Shown here in pieces: positions 7,757 through 14,364 of a stretch of 39,849 nucleotides of DNA. The notes below the pieces were generated by a model. It was not told where the DNA came from and made no database searches. It saw nothing but the letters and a program-made list of their open reading frames with translations. The stretch comes from a virus: positions 1 to 39,849 of the IMG/VR virus record IMGVR_UViG_3300044627_003186; one strand, given 5' to 3'. Both the position numbers and the translations under genes were made by a program. Position 1 is the stretch's first letter; each line of letters starts with the position of its first letter.

Positions 7757-7775
7757 TGTCAAGCAATTCTTGACA
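7757..7775. repeat. 7-bp inverted repeat TGTCAAG/CTTGACA
   Basis: TGTCAAG, 5 bases, CTTGACA: perfect dyad symmetry. Each arm contains TTGACA, the -35 consensus, but no good -10 hexamer is found at 16-18 bases on either strand. It could be an operator or the loop of a 3' end structure. Confidence 0.4.
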
Positions 7776-7779
7776 GGTG

Positions 7780-7804
7780 AACCTTCAAGTATCGCTTGAA
7801 GGTT
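7780..7804. repeat. 10-bp perfect hairpin at the end of the leftward genes
   Basis: AACCTTCAAG, loop TATCG, CTTGAAGGTT. It overlaps the stop codon of the last leftward protein gene. There is no T-run in the leftward direction. Likely a 3' stabilising or processing structure between the mRNA and the tRNA. Confidence 0.55.
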
Positions 7805-8081
7805 GCGCCATCGCCGCCCTCGCCCGTAGCGCGGCGGCAAGCACGGCTTCGGCAAGCCATAGTCGCGTTTCCTCTTGCAGTGGGATCGCATCCCAAAACG
7901 CGGCACCGCCTTGAGTGTATTGGTCCGGCAGCGCGCGAAGAAACGCGGCGATGATTTTCGCGGGCACCTCAGAACGAACCTTCATGGGGCAGTCATCTGG
8001 CGTGGCGCAAGGGCACTCGCCGTCTGCATGACAATAAACAGCGCGGGCCTTATCCAGCGCGGCGCGGATGGGGTCACTCAT
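7785..8081 (-). CDS. small protein of a tandem paralogue pair (MSDPIRAAL)
   Basis: A 98-residue protein, start chosen at 8081 because AAGGA lies about 8 bases upstream and the start region matches its neighbour. It shares MxDPIRAALxKA, a FLRALPD segment and an LAEAVLAAA helix with the gene at 8074-8331. Specific to this copy is a Cys cluster (CHADGECPCATPDDC) that could bind a metal, though no standard finger is recognised. It is the last protein gene of the leftward unit. Function unknown. Confidence 0.7.
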   Translation of the reverse strand: MSDPIRAALDKARAVYCHADGECPCATPDDCPMKVRSEVPAKIIAAFLRALPDQYTQGGAAFWDAIPLQEETRLWLAEAVLAAALRARAAMAQPSSDT

Positions 8082-8331
8082 TGGTTTGATCCTTCGCAGC
8101 GGCGAGGACGGCTTGGGCAAGCGTCGCACTGCTGTCGCCGCTCCCGTTGTAATTGCAAGTTAATCGCGGGCACACACTCAGGTCCGGCAGCGCGCGAAGG
8201 AAATCGTGAATAACCTTCGCCGTTTCTTCTAGCGACAATGACGAGCGCCGAGTGCCGCTCGGCAGCGTGACGAGGAATAATGGTGCTTCAAGCCACGCTT
8301 TTTCCAGCGCGGCGCGGATGGGGTCAGTCAT
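8074..8331 (-). CDS. small protein of a tandem paralogue pair (MTDPIRAAL)
   Basis: An 85-residue protein. Its start region, including the upstream bases, repeats that of the next gene: 40 bases at 8303-8342 match 8053-8092 with one difference. It has the shared MTDPIRAALEKAW start, a HDFLRALPD segment and ATLAQAVLAAAKDQ near the end. The stop overlaps the start of the paralogue. No enzyme motif is visible; likely a small early regulator or host-modifying protein arising from recent duplication. Confidence 0.7.
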   Translation of the reverse strand: MTDPIRAALEKAWLEAPLFLVTLPSGTRRSSLSLEETAKVIHDFLRALPDLSVCPRLTCNYNGSGDSSATLAQAVLAAAKDQTNE

Positions 8332-8545
8332 TGGTTTGATCCACAATGACAGGCACGCCGGCGCGATTGACCGCCAGTATGACGACTGCGCTAAGCGCAG
8401 CGTCACTAAGCACAATAGTGGTAGCGTTTCCGTTGCGCTGAAATTCCAACACGTTGTGTTGCCTTTCTTTGTCTCTGATAAGCGTTACCTTGTCGCCGTT
8501 TTCCCTAATCTGAAGGCTCCATGCAGGAAGCGCTCGTTTATTCAT
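8324..8545 (-). CDS. hypothetical 73-residue early protein
   Basis: Start ATG 8545 overlaps the stop of the upstream gene and is preceded by an AGGG-type site. The sequence has a basic N terminus (MNKRALPAWSLQIRENGDK), then beta-rich content (VTLIRDKERQHNVLEFQRNG) and a hydrophobic C-terminal stretch (AALSAVVILAVNRAGVPVIV). That stretch is too interrupted to be a confident membrane segment. No family recognised. It sits between the ASCH/PUA-like gene and the paralogue pair. Confidence 0.65.
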   Translation of the reverse strand: MNKRALPAWSLQIRENGDKVTLIRDKERQHNVLEFQRNGNATTIVLSDAALSAVVILAVNRAGVPVIVDQTND

Positions 8546-9279
8546 GGCTTCACCCTTTCGAATTCGATGACCCACACCCAGGGGTTTTCGTCCCAGGCGT
8601 CGGGACCGTAAAGGCCCATCCAAATTGACCGGAAGCCATCCCGCGCAGATCTATCAAGCCAGGGTGTCGCCGGCATTTTCTTCGGCTCAATCATCCATTC
8701 TGGCGGCGTCTCGCCAACGGCCTGCTGATGGAACAACTGGCCATCTCCCAAGTCTCGATAGCCCTGCCACCACGGCCCCGGAAATGGACGCGCTTCGCAG
8801 CCCTCCGTGCGCGCATTATCCTCAGAAATATCCTGCAACCGCTCCACGCGAATATCCGTGATGCGGAGCGTGATGCGCGAAGCCCATCGCGGCATGTAGC
8901 GTGGGGAGCGGTAACGGCTTGACCAGGGCGCGCTTGCATCCGCGATGTATTGCACATCCACCCCAGGCGGCAGGCGCGACGGTGGCCAGTCGTCATATTG
9001 TGACCATGCGCGCCACGCTTCCCGCACCCAAAGCATGTCGCCGGGGGCGCCGTAAGGGGAACGACAGCCGTACTCGCCATCATCCCAATGCGCGCCGAAG
9101 ATTTCTGGCCCTGGCTGCATATCCCCGTGCCGGTCGATCACGGTCGGGTGATAATGCTCGACGGTCACTATAGAGTCCGGGTATGGCTGAACTTTCATCA
9201 CCCGCCGCGTTTGCGTCTTCCGGCCATCGAGGATGGCGCGGACCATTTCGCCTTTGAATAAGATCGGGCGCTCAGTCAT
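8542..9279 (-). CDS. conserved phage protein, ASCH/PUA-like
   Basis: A 245-residue protein of a widespread phage family recognisable from MTERPILFKGEMVRAILDGR followed by KTQTRRV, VREAW, MPRWASRITLRITDIRVERL, QDISEDNARTEGC and the C-terminal WMGLYGPDAWDENPWVWVIE. The KTQTRR core and beta-rich fold suggest an ASCH/PUA-like RNA- or nucleotide-binding domain. The family is often annotated only as hypothetical or morphogenetic. Here it lies in an early, not structural, operon. ATG 9279 is preferred over the ATG three codons upstream because it gives the family N terminus. Confidence 0.8.
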   Translation of the reverse strand: MTERPILFKGEMVRAILDGRKTQTRRVMKVQPYPDSIVTVEHYHPTVIDRHGDMQPGPEIFGAHWDDGEYGCRSPYGAPGDMLWVREAWRAWSQYDDWPPSRLPPGVDVQYIADASAPWSSRYRSPRYMPRWASRITLRITDIRVERLQDISEDNARTEGCEARPFPGPWWQGYRDLGDGQLFHQQAVGETPPEWMIEPKKMPATPWLDRSARDGFRSIWMGLYGPDAWDENPWVWVIEFERVKP

Positions 9280-9790
9280 TGCCTTCACCTTTCAGCGCGC
9301 GGATGTGCGCCACCCCTTCCTCGATGGCGCGGTAATAGCCTGTGTCGTGTTCAAGTTTTGCGGCTTTTGCAGATTCCGGCCATCTGTCATATCGGCCCAG
9401 CTTTTTAGTCAAGGTTCCTGATTCCGGGTCGTAGTTGTGATTCTTGTGCAATTCTTCCAAGCGCCGCGCCGCTTCTGCCAGCGCGCTATCCCGCGACGCT
9501 TCCATCAGCGCATCGGTATCGTGATTCAACTCGGCAAGCCATTCCTTGTGAGCGGCGGCAACGCGCGCTTCCACTTCGGCAGGCGTGAGGCATGGGCCGA
9601 GGTAGCGCATATGTAGTAGCGTCGCGACTTGCGCTGCCGTCCAGCCGCCTTCGCCTGAGATAGACCACATACCAGCTTTCCATTGCTGACATGACGGCCC
9701 TCCCTTGCCGTTCTGGACCCAATGCCACCCATCCCGTTCCGAGTTCAGCGGCACCCCAGGCTCGCCGGGCCAGCCGTTATTGTCGCTCAT
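9272..9790 (-). CDS. phage protein with PGxPLNxExDGxHW module
   Basis: A 172-residue protein, AGGAG 7 bases before ATG 9790. The N-terminal module (WPGEPGVPLNSERDGWHWVQ, then QQWKAGMWSI and YLGPCLTPAEV) recurs in the gene at 22017 on the other strand. The rest is helical and charged (VEARVAAAHKEWLAELNHD, LAEAARRLEELHKNH), probably a coiled coil. The module is common in phage genomes without a known function. It is part of the leftward operon; its start overlaps the stop of the 56-residue gene. Confidence 0.7.
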   Translation of the reverse strand: MSDNNGWPGEPGVPLNSERDGWHWVQNGKGGPSCQQWKAGMWSISGEGGWTAAQVATLLHMRYLGPCLTPAEVEARVAAAHKEWLAELNHDTDALMEASRDSALAEAARRLEELHKNHNYDPESGTLTKKLGRYDRWPESAKAAKLEHDTGYYRAIEEGVAHIRALKGEGND

Positions 9791-9957
9791 TGTGTTTCTC
9801 CTAGGGCCAATGCCAGAGTTTGCTTTGCGCCGATAACGTCCTTGTCTTCAAGGCAATCTCGCGCCATCTCCATAGCCTCCCGCAGCCGCGCGTTCTCGGC
9901 TTCTAGTATCTCAATACGCTTTTTCAGCGCATCCACTACGATAATGGTGCCGGTCAT
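9787..9957 (-). CDS. 56-residue leucine-zipper-like protein
   Basis: A short gene with overlapping junctions on both sides (ATGA at each end) and AGGAG upstream. The sequence begins MTGTIIVVDALKKRIEILEA and continues with ENARLREAMEMA, a clear heptad pattern for a parallel coiled coil. The tail is short and acidic to neutral. It probably dimerises or partners one of the other coiled-coil proteins in this cluster. No family recognised. Confidence 0.65.
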   Translation of the reverse strand: MTGTIIVVDALKKRIEILEAENARLREAMEMARDCLEDKDVIGAKQTLALALGETQ

Positions 9958-10400
9958 TCCTTTTCTCCTAAAACAGACGAGCGAACAGCAGCGCGAATTT
10001 CAGCCGCTTGATCGGCGCGCATTTTTTCCATGTGCGCTTGCCGCGCCTTGTTCCTCGCGTCAAAAAATTCGCGGGCTTCCTTCCGCCACACATCCAAAAC
10101 GGTAACGGCATCTGCCGCCATGTCGTCCGGGTCGTTTTCGAGAAGGATTCGCACAAGTCGCCGCAACTTACGGCTCTCGGGCCGCAGCCGGGCGTTCTCG
10201 GCCTTCCTGTCGTGCCTGCGCTGATACAATTTCGCCAAAGCGCGGCGCTGGCGGGCGATGCGGCGCTGCATGTGCGAAAACTCTGCCTCAGCCTTAAAGC
10301 GCGCATTACGTTCGGCATTACGTTCGGCGGCGAGGCGTAACAAGTACACCTCTTCGATTTGATTGCGATGAAGTTCCGCTTCTTCTGTGGTTATGGTCAT
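9954..10400 (-). CDS. basic coiled-coil protein, unknown function
   Basis: A 148-residue, highly charged helical protein (KAEAEFSHMQRRIARQRRAL, then YQRRHDRKAENARLRPESRK). Start ATG 10400 overlaps the stop of the upstream gene and gives MTITTEEAELHRNQ; longer in-frame starts lack a good ribosome site. Its Arg/Lys richness would suit nucleic-acid binding or oligomerisation. It follows the LRDxFA-module gene and precedes the leucine-zipper gene, so these three may act together. No enzyme motif seen. Confidence 0.65.
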   Translation of the reverse strand: MTITTEEAELHRNQIEEVYLLRLAAERNAERNARFKAEAEFSHMQRRIARQRRALAKLYQRRHDRKAENARLRPESRKLRRLVRILLENDPDDMAADAVTVLDVWRKEAREFFDARNKARQAHMEKMRADQAAEIRAAVRSSVLGEKE

Positions 10401-10777
10401 TTCTTCCGTGCCTCCATCATTGCGTCGGCTTGTCGCCACGCTTCCTTAGCTATTTCATCGCGGCCACAATCAGCTAGATCACCGCCTGCTGCGGTCAACC
10501 CGATCAGCGCATACCCGGCAAATTCATCGCGCAGGGTTTTGGTTTCCGGCGCATACGTTCCGATAGTGAAATTCTGAAATTTATTCGCGCCATCGGCAGG
10601 CGGCGTGTCGCTGACATAGACTTCGCTGATTAGGTCGAATGGTGACCGTGTTGGCCCGTAACGAAAAGTGCCATCTTCATTATAGTGCATAAATCTGCTG
10701 TTAGTGAGGCTCTTTTCGATTGGCCCAGTAACTTGGCCGCCCCGCGTCCGGTAATACTTGCCTGCTTCGATTTTCAT
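10397..10777 (-). CDS. phage protein with C-terminal LRDxFAxxAL module
   Basis: A 126-residue protein. The N-terminal part (MKIEAGKYYRTRGGQVTGPI, VYVSDTP) is a small beta-rich domain found in phages. The C-terminal part (LRDEFAGYALIGLTAAGG, then AKEAWRQADAMMEARKK) is a widespread phage module, also present at 16640-16945 on the opposite strand. Function unknown. Overlaps both neighbours by four bases. Confidence 0.7.
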   Translation of the reverse strand: MKIEAGKYYRTRGGQVTGPIEKSLTNSRFMHYNEDGTFRYGPTRSPFDLISEVYVSDTPPADGANKFQNFTIGTYAPETKTLRDEFAGYALIGLTAAGGDLADCGRDEIAKEAWRQADAMMEARKK

Positions 10778-10905
10778 ATCACCGCTCCCAAAATTGCCAG
10801 CGCCAGAATAGCGCCGCAGATTGCCAAGATTGCCAGCGCCTGGCCGCGCGTGATCGGCGTATGTTGCCGGTCAGGGCCAGGGCCGGGATAAAAGCCGCCG
10901 GTCAT
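10774..10905 (-). CDS. 43-residue membrane protein
   Basis: A short gene with AGGAG before ATG 10905 and a 4-base overlap with the next start. The N terminus is Gly/Pro-rich (MTGGFYPGPGPDRQHTPITR); the C-terminal half is one hydrophobic helix (ALAILAICGAILALAILGAV). The layout is a single-pass inner-membrane peptide. It lies directly after ssb in an early operon, so a host-membrane effect (exclusion or lysis timing) is possible, but nothing in the sequence shows it. Confidence 0.65.
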   Translation of the reverse strand: MTGGFYPGPGPDRQHTPITRGQALAILAICGAILALAILGAVI

Positions 10906-10914
10906 GGTGCGCTC

Positions 10915-11358
10915 CTAAAAAGGCAGGTCATCGTCGAGATCGCGCTTCATGTCGCGCGTCTCACGTTCAATATCGCCGCGCGTCGGGGTAAACGGCGCAT
11001 CATCGCCCCCGTCGCCCCTGCCGCCGATCAGCGTAATCGAACCGCGATGGCGCAGCACAACTTCAGTCGTGTAGCGGTCATTGCCGGATTGATCCTGCCA
11101 TTTCCGGGTTTCAAGCCGGCCTTCAAGATAAACTTGCGCGCCCTTGCGGAGATACTTTTCGGCAATACCGGCAAGATGTTCATTAAAGATCGCCACGTTG
11201 TGCCACTCAGTGCGCTCTTTCTGATTGCCGTCGCTGTCCTTCCACCGCTCGGACGTGGCGACGGAGAAATTCACCACCTTGCCGCCGTTCTGGAAATTGC
11301 GCACCTCCGGGTCTTTGCCGAGACGCCCTAAGAGAGTGATTTTGTTGACGCTGCTCAT
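10915..11358 (-). CDS. ssb: single-stranded DNA-binding protein
   Basis: A 147-residue SSB: OB-fold N terminus ([69 protein letters not shown]) and the acidic tail ending DDDLPF that recruits replication and repair partners. It binds single-stranded DNA during phage replication and recombination. Its start overlaps the stop of the Sak4-like ATPase gene, so the two are co-translated, a common recombination pairing. Confidence 0.95.
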   Translation of the reverse strand: MSSVNKITLLGRLGKDPEVRNFQNGGKVVNFSVATSERWKDSDGNQKERTEWHNVAIFNEHLAGIAEKYLRKGAQVYLEGRLETRKWQDQSGNDRYTTEVVLRHRGSITLIGGRGDGGDDAPFTPTRGDIERETRDMKRDLDDDLPF

Positions 11359-12335
11359 TCTGCGGGTTCCTGTTCAAGAGTTTCTTCCAGCCGCGCCGTG
11401 ATGGCCGTGCGGATACCCGCAACGGCGTCCGGGTGGCGCGCTTCAACGGTGGCGAAGGTTCCCACATTTGCATCAGCCCAGGAGCGCAAGGCGGCGGGAT
11501 CATGCGCCAGCAATCCAATCGCGCGCATCGCAGCCTTGTGCCAGATTTCCACACTGGCAAAGGCATGTTCTTTAGCGTGAGGATCAATCAGCGGAAGAGC
11601 CTCGTTTGCCGGGCTTGCGGCGGGCGCTGGGGCGGGTGCGGGCGCATCCGCACCGCTTTCCAGCCATTGCAGCAATTGCCGCCCCGTGCCTTCCGTAATG
11701 GTGTCGCGCCAGCCATCAAATAGCGTGGTGCGATCCTTGGAAGCTGCGGCCTTGTGGTCAATGTCAATATCCATCACCACGGTAAATTCGTATTCTACAC
11801 CGTCGCGCTGCACTGGCGCCAGCCCGACCTTGCGCGGCACTTGCTTGCCCCGGTCATTGGTCTCCAACACGTATTCCGTCTTAACGCGCATTGTCACAAT
11901 GATGTGGCAGCGACTGGATAGCAGCGCTTCCACAAGGGCGTTATGATCCGGCGTCACTTCGCGCCAGGCGGCGTAGGAATTGGTGCCAGGGCGATTGGCA
12001 ATCTGGCCTTGCTTATCCAGCAAGCCGCCAGCGCCAGCCCATGCGTGGGAAAGGCTGTCAACAATAATCGTATCGTATCCGCCATTCTCAAAAGCCGTGA
12101 TGGCTTCCCGGTATTTGCCGACCGTGTAAGGCTTCTCCAGCGTGATCACGTCATAATTGCCAAGGCTGGCGTAAAGATCAGCGGAACCGTTCTCAGTATC
12201 AATAATGCCAGTCTTGCCGCCAATGCCAAACGCCAGCTTGAGCGCAGACATGGTTTTGCCGGACCCTGACGGGCCGATCAGCGCTAGGCGTAGTTTTGCC
12301 TTGCGCCTTTGTGCTTTGCGGATTTGCAGTGCCAT
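11355..12335 (-). CDS. Sak4-like RecA-fold ATPase (phage recombination)
   Basis: A 326-residue P-loop ATPase of the phage AAA_24/Sak4 group. Walker A is GPSGSGKT at 21-28, Walker B is [13 protein letters not shown] around 87-99, followed by [20 protein letters not shown] and [13 protein letters not shown]. Sak4 proteins promote single-strand annealing and work with phage SSB, which is encoded next. A Pro/Ala linker near 230-245 joins a helical C-terminal extension of unknown role. AAGGA lies upstream of ATG 12335. Confidence 0.88.
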   Translation of the reverse strand: MALQIRKAQRRKAKLRLALIGPSGSGKTMSALKLAFGIGGKTGIIDTENGSADLYASLGNYDVITLEKPYTVGKYREAITAFENGGYDTIIVDSLSHAWAGAGGLLDKQGQIANRPGTNSYAAWREVTPDHNALVEALLSSRCHIIVTMRVKTEYVLETNDRGKQVPRKVGLAPVQRDGVEYEFTVVMDIDIDHKAAASKDRTTLFDGWRDTITEGTGRQLLQWLESGADAPAPAPAPAASPANEALPLIDPHAKEHAFASVEIWHKAAMRAIGLLAHDPAALRSWADANVGTFATVEARHPDAVAGIRTAITARLEETLEQEPAE

Positions 12336-12336
12336 T

Positions 12337-12885
12337 TCATTTTTCCTTTGAGGTTATCACTAAAGAGGGCGGCGCAGTCACCAACACGGCGCCGGGGATG
12401 TCTTCGCCACGCACCAAGCGCGCCTTAATCAGCGCCTTATCCGGCTCGCGCTTCATGCGCCAGCAATCATCAGGCAGCGCCTTTTCATCGGTAATCTCTG
12501 CCGACTTGGCGCCATTCGCGCGCAACGTGGCGACGTGATGCTTGCTTTCGGCAATGGCCGCGCCAGGGTCGCCACAGGCTACTAGGCCAGCGCGCAATGC
12601 CTCACGGGCTTGTGCCGCGCTGCGTGTCAATTGCGCTTGAACGCGTGTCCAATACTCGACCGCGCGCTTGGCTTCTGCTTCGGCGCCTTCCAACGAAACA
12701 ATGGCGTCCACCGCGCCTGAAAGGCTGGCGTCAAAGCTATTGGCCTGCGCTGTCTTGGCCATAGCCACTTTGGCATCTATCAGCGCCAAGCGCATCGGAT
12801 GCGCGTCATAGTCTTCCATGGTGGCGGGCACTAGCACGCCCCGCACGGCTTCGCGTAGCAGGGCCGCGATTTCCTCGGCGGTCAT
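12337..12885 (-). CDS. Gp157-like protein of the recombination module
   Basis: A 182-residue protein. The start at 12885 gives MTAEEIAALLREAVRG and overlaps the preceding stop. The centre is helical (EAEAKRAVEYWTRVQAQLTR); the C-terminal part matches the siphovirus Gp157 pattern, with SAEITDEKALPDDCWRMKRE, then PDKALIKARLVRGEDIPGA and SLVI. This family regularly sits beside Sak/Erf recombinases and SSB in phages, as here; its mechanism is not established. One base separates it from the ATPase gene. Confidence 0.8.
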   Translation of the reverse strand: MTAEEIAALLREAVRGVLVPATMEDYDAHPMRLALIDAKVAMAKTAQANSFDASLSGAVDAIVSLEGAEAEAKRAVEYWTRVQAQLTRSAAQAREALRAGLVACGDPGAAIAESKHHVATLRANGAKSAEITDEKALPDDCWRMKREPDKALIKARLVRGEDIPGAVLVTAPPSLVITSKEK

Positions 12886-13016
12886 TGGACAACCCCAACA
12901 ACCAATTTCACGACCACATAGGCGGACGCCAAAGCCAACCCAACACAAGCGCCAATTGTGACGCATGACAAAAACAAGGCGCCAATGCCTTTCGCTAATT
13001 CAAAATGATCCTTCAT
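12882..13016 (-). CDS. 44-residue membrane protein
   Basis: Starts at ATG 13016 with GGAG about 8 bases upstream and overlaps neighbours at both ends. After a short polar N terminus (MKDHFELAKG) almost the whole protein is hydrophobic (ALFLSCVTIGACVGLALASA, then YVVVKLVVGVV), long enough for one long or two short membrane helices. No family recognised. One of four very small membrane proteins in this operon. Confidence 0.65.
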   Translation of the reverse strand: MKDHFELAKGIGALFLSCVTIGACVGLALASAYVVVKLVVGVVQ

Positions 13017-13258
13017 TGTCCATCTCCAAAAAGTGAAAGTTGCCCCGGCTCCGGGATCAGCACTTGCGCGCCCGCCGCTTGCAGCAGCGCGGCCAATGCG
13101 GACGCTTCCGCCCGGCATTGCGCGGCGTCATCGCCGGCCTGTTGAGCGCGGTCAGGATCAATCCCCAGGCATCTATCGGCAGTTGCCTCAAGATCGCGGG
13201 CGCGCAGCAAGCGCCGCGCGTGAAGCCCTGCAACGGTGGCAATTTGCTCGGCGTTCAT
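13013..13258 (-). CDS. hypothetical 81-residue helical protein
   Basis: Begins MNAEQIATVAGLHARRLLRA with GGAGG six bases upstream. It is Ala/Gln-rich and predicted helical (AQCRAEASALAALLQAAGAQ), ending PEPGQLSLFGDGQ. That tail resembles the QLxLF beta-clamp-binding motif, which is suggestive but unproven. It lies between two small membrane-protein genes. Function unknown. Confidence 0.65.
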   Translation of the reverse strand: MNAEQIATVAGLHARRLLRARDLEATADRCLGIDPDRAQQAGDDAAQCRAEASALAALLQAAGAQVLIPEPGQLSLFGDGQ

Positions 13259-13422
13259 CACACCGCCTCCAGCACTGCAACCCAAACCGCGACAACCCAT
13301 GCCGCGCCATGGAACACCGCCTCAAAAGCGCCAGAGACAACCGTGCCGCCAAAGACAAGGCAGGCAAGGAAGATCAGGATCAGCGGGCAGAGGACGATGA
13401 TCCAGACGGGGAGTTCGGTCAT
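13258..13422 (-). CDS. 54-residue two-helix membrane protein
   Basis: Begins MTELPVWIIVLCPLILIFLA and continues with CLVFGGTVVSG, then a second hydrophobic segment (AAWVVAVWVAVLEAV). Its stop shares one base with the next start (TGATG) and its own start overlaps the upstream gene's stop. Small two-helix proteins of this kind can act as holin-like or superinfection-exclusion factors, but an early-operon position gives no direct proof. Confidence 0.65.
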   Translation of the reverse strand: MTELPVWIIVLCPLILIFLACLVFGGTVVSGAFEAVFHGAAWVVAVWVAVLEAV

Positions 13423-13679
13423 TGCGCACCGCCCGTTGCCTTAACGCGCGCCGCCATTTGTTCGGCAGCGGCGCAGATAACGCGATTGCCGGTTTCACCA
13501 AAAGAGTTAATTTGCCGCGCGCCGTTGTCGGCTTGGTAGAAGCCTCGCGCATTGACTGGGCTTTTATCAAAAAGACACCAAACACCGATGGAATTATCCG
13601 AAAAAAACCGCACTGCATAACGCTTGGCGCCAAGCGTTACACGCTCTTCAACAAAGGGCAGTTGAGTGGCTTCGGTCAT
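13419..13679 (-). CDS. hypothetical 86-residue early protein
   Basis: Start ATG 13679 overlaps the stop of the 41-residue gene. The protein appears to be a small alpha/beta domain (LPFVEERVTLGAKRYAVRFF, GVWCLFDKSP, ARQINSFGETGNRVICAAAE). No recognised family. The DNA encoding its TLGAKR segment contains a long perfect palindrome (13618-13639). Confidence 0.65.
   Translation of the reverse strand: MTEATQLPFVEERVTLGAKRYAVRFFSDNSIGVWCLFDKSPVNARGFYQADNGARQINSFGETGNRVICAAAEQMAARVKATGGAQ
13618..13639. repeat. 22-bp perfect palindrome inside a gene
   Basis: The half-site TAACGCTTGGC is followed directly by its exact complement with no spacer. It lies within the coding sequence of the 86-residue protein. 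Dyad symmetry of this length is unusual in coding DNA and could be a protein-binding site. Confidence 0.6.
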
Positions 13680-13801
13680 GACAGCACCAGCCTTTGCAGC
13701 CAAAGCATAAGCAGCACGCCAGCCCAAACGATAAATCCAAAGCATGTAGCGAGAAAAACAACCGCAACCAGCGTTGTCATGATTTGGTCAAATTTGGTCA
13801 T
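13676..13801 (-). CDS. 41-residue membrane protein
   Basis: Begins MTKFDQIMTTLVAVVFLATC and continues with FGFIVWAGVLLMLWLQRLV: a short polar start and one long hydrophobic region. Both ends overlap neighbouring genes by four bases, which supports its reality. It is the second gene of the leftward transcript and so among the earliest membrane-directed products. Family unknown. Confidence 0.6.
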   Translation of the reverse strand: MTKFDQIMTTLVAVVFLATCFGFIVWAGVLLMLWLQRLVLS

Positions 13802-14232
13802 TGGCGGCGCCCCTCTTCCTTCTCCAGCGCCGTAACGTATCCGCCAAGCAGCCGCACATGATCACGCACGTCATTATGGAAGTGTTTGCTCTGGGTTGTC
13901 AGGCGGCACCGCATAAGGCGCAGCGCCAGATCGAGAAGGTCGCCCGCGATTGTAAGGCCGGTAGGGTTAGCACCGCGCTCAAGGCAGGCAGGGAAATCGG
14001 TTACTAAAGCAGCAATATGAGGCGCCAACTCGGCTGCCTCCTGCTGCTCTTTTTCTCTAACAAATAAATCTTCCCACTTGGAAGCTGCCAAGCAAACATC
14101 ATCAACCGCGCCGCGCAATTCTTCATGGGCGCTATCAATCGCGGCCTCGTCTTCGTCGCGGTCGTAGTGATCATACTCCGGCGAACGCGGGTCGCTAGTG
14201 TTGAGGTTTTCGGGGTAACAGTGCCAAGCCAT
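13798..14232 (-). CDS. first gene of the leftward operon, 144 residues, unknown
   Basis: Starts at ATG 14232 with CCTCC complement (GGAGG) at 14238-14242, about 25 bases after the predicted leftward transcription start. The N terminus is acidic and Tyr/Asp-rich (YPENLNTSDPRSPEYDHYDR, DEDEAAIDSAHEELR); the rest is helical (KWEDLFVREKEQQEAAELAP). As the promoter-proximal gene with an acidic surface it could be a host-interaction or DNA-mimic protein, but this is only inference from composition. Confidence 0.65.
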   Translation of the reverse strand: MAWHCYPENLNTSDPRSPEYDHYDRDEDEAAIDSAHEELRGAVDDVCLAASKWEDLFVREKEQQEAAELAPHIAALVTDFPACLERGANPTGLTIAGDLLDLALRLMRCRLTTQSKHFHNDVRDHVRLLGGYVTALEKEEGRRQ

Positions 14233-14263
14233 GGCGGCCTCCGGTTCGGGTTGCGATGGGCTA

Positions 14264-14292
14264 ACCCTATGCCTTGCCGTGGTGCATGTCAA
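14264..14292 (-). promoter_or_regulatory. leftward early promoter
   Basis: Reverse strand: perfect -35 TTGACA at 14292-14287, 17-base spacer, -10 TAGGGT at 14269-14264. The predicted start near 14257 leaves a short leader before the GGAGG and ATG at 14232. The -35 box lies in the left arm of the operator-like inverted repeat. Confidence 0.65.
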
Positions 14293-14332
14293 TCATAAAA
14301 TAAATGCGCGGTGCTTTTTTTTATGATTGACA
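14287..14332. promoter_or_regulatory. operator-like 14-bp inverted repeat between divergent promoters
   Basis: TGTCAATCATAAAA at 14287-14300 and its exact complement TTTTATGATTGACA at 14319-14332, separated by 18 bases. The outer ends of both arms are the -35 boxes of the two divergent promoters. A dimeric repressor bound to each arm would block both. The HTH protein encoded at 14365 is the obvious candidate. Confidence 0.7.
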
Positions 14333-14356
14333 CGCGCCCGCGCCTTGGTTTAGGGT
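14327..14356 (+). promoter_or_regulatory. rightward early promoter, leaderless
   Basis: Perfect -35 TTGACA at 14327-14332, 18-base spacer, -10 TAGGGT at 14351-14356. The expected transcription start is about 14363, within two or three bases of the ATG at 14365. No Shine-Dalgarno precedes that ATG, so the first message would be leaderless, as for lambda cI from PRM. Confidence 0.6.
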
Positions 14357-14364
14357 TCCGGCCC

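Noticed and set aside
14311-14364. Longer N terminus for the Cro-like protein (in-frame GTG 14311 and ATG 14326)
   Set aside because: Both starts lie upstream of the predicted transcription start and inside the operator and promoter.
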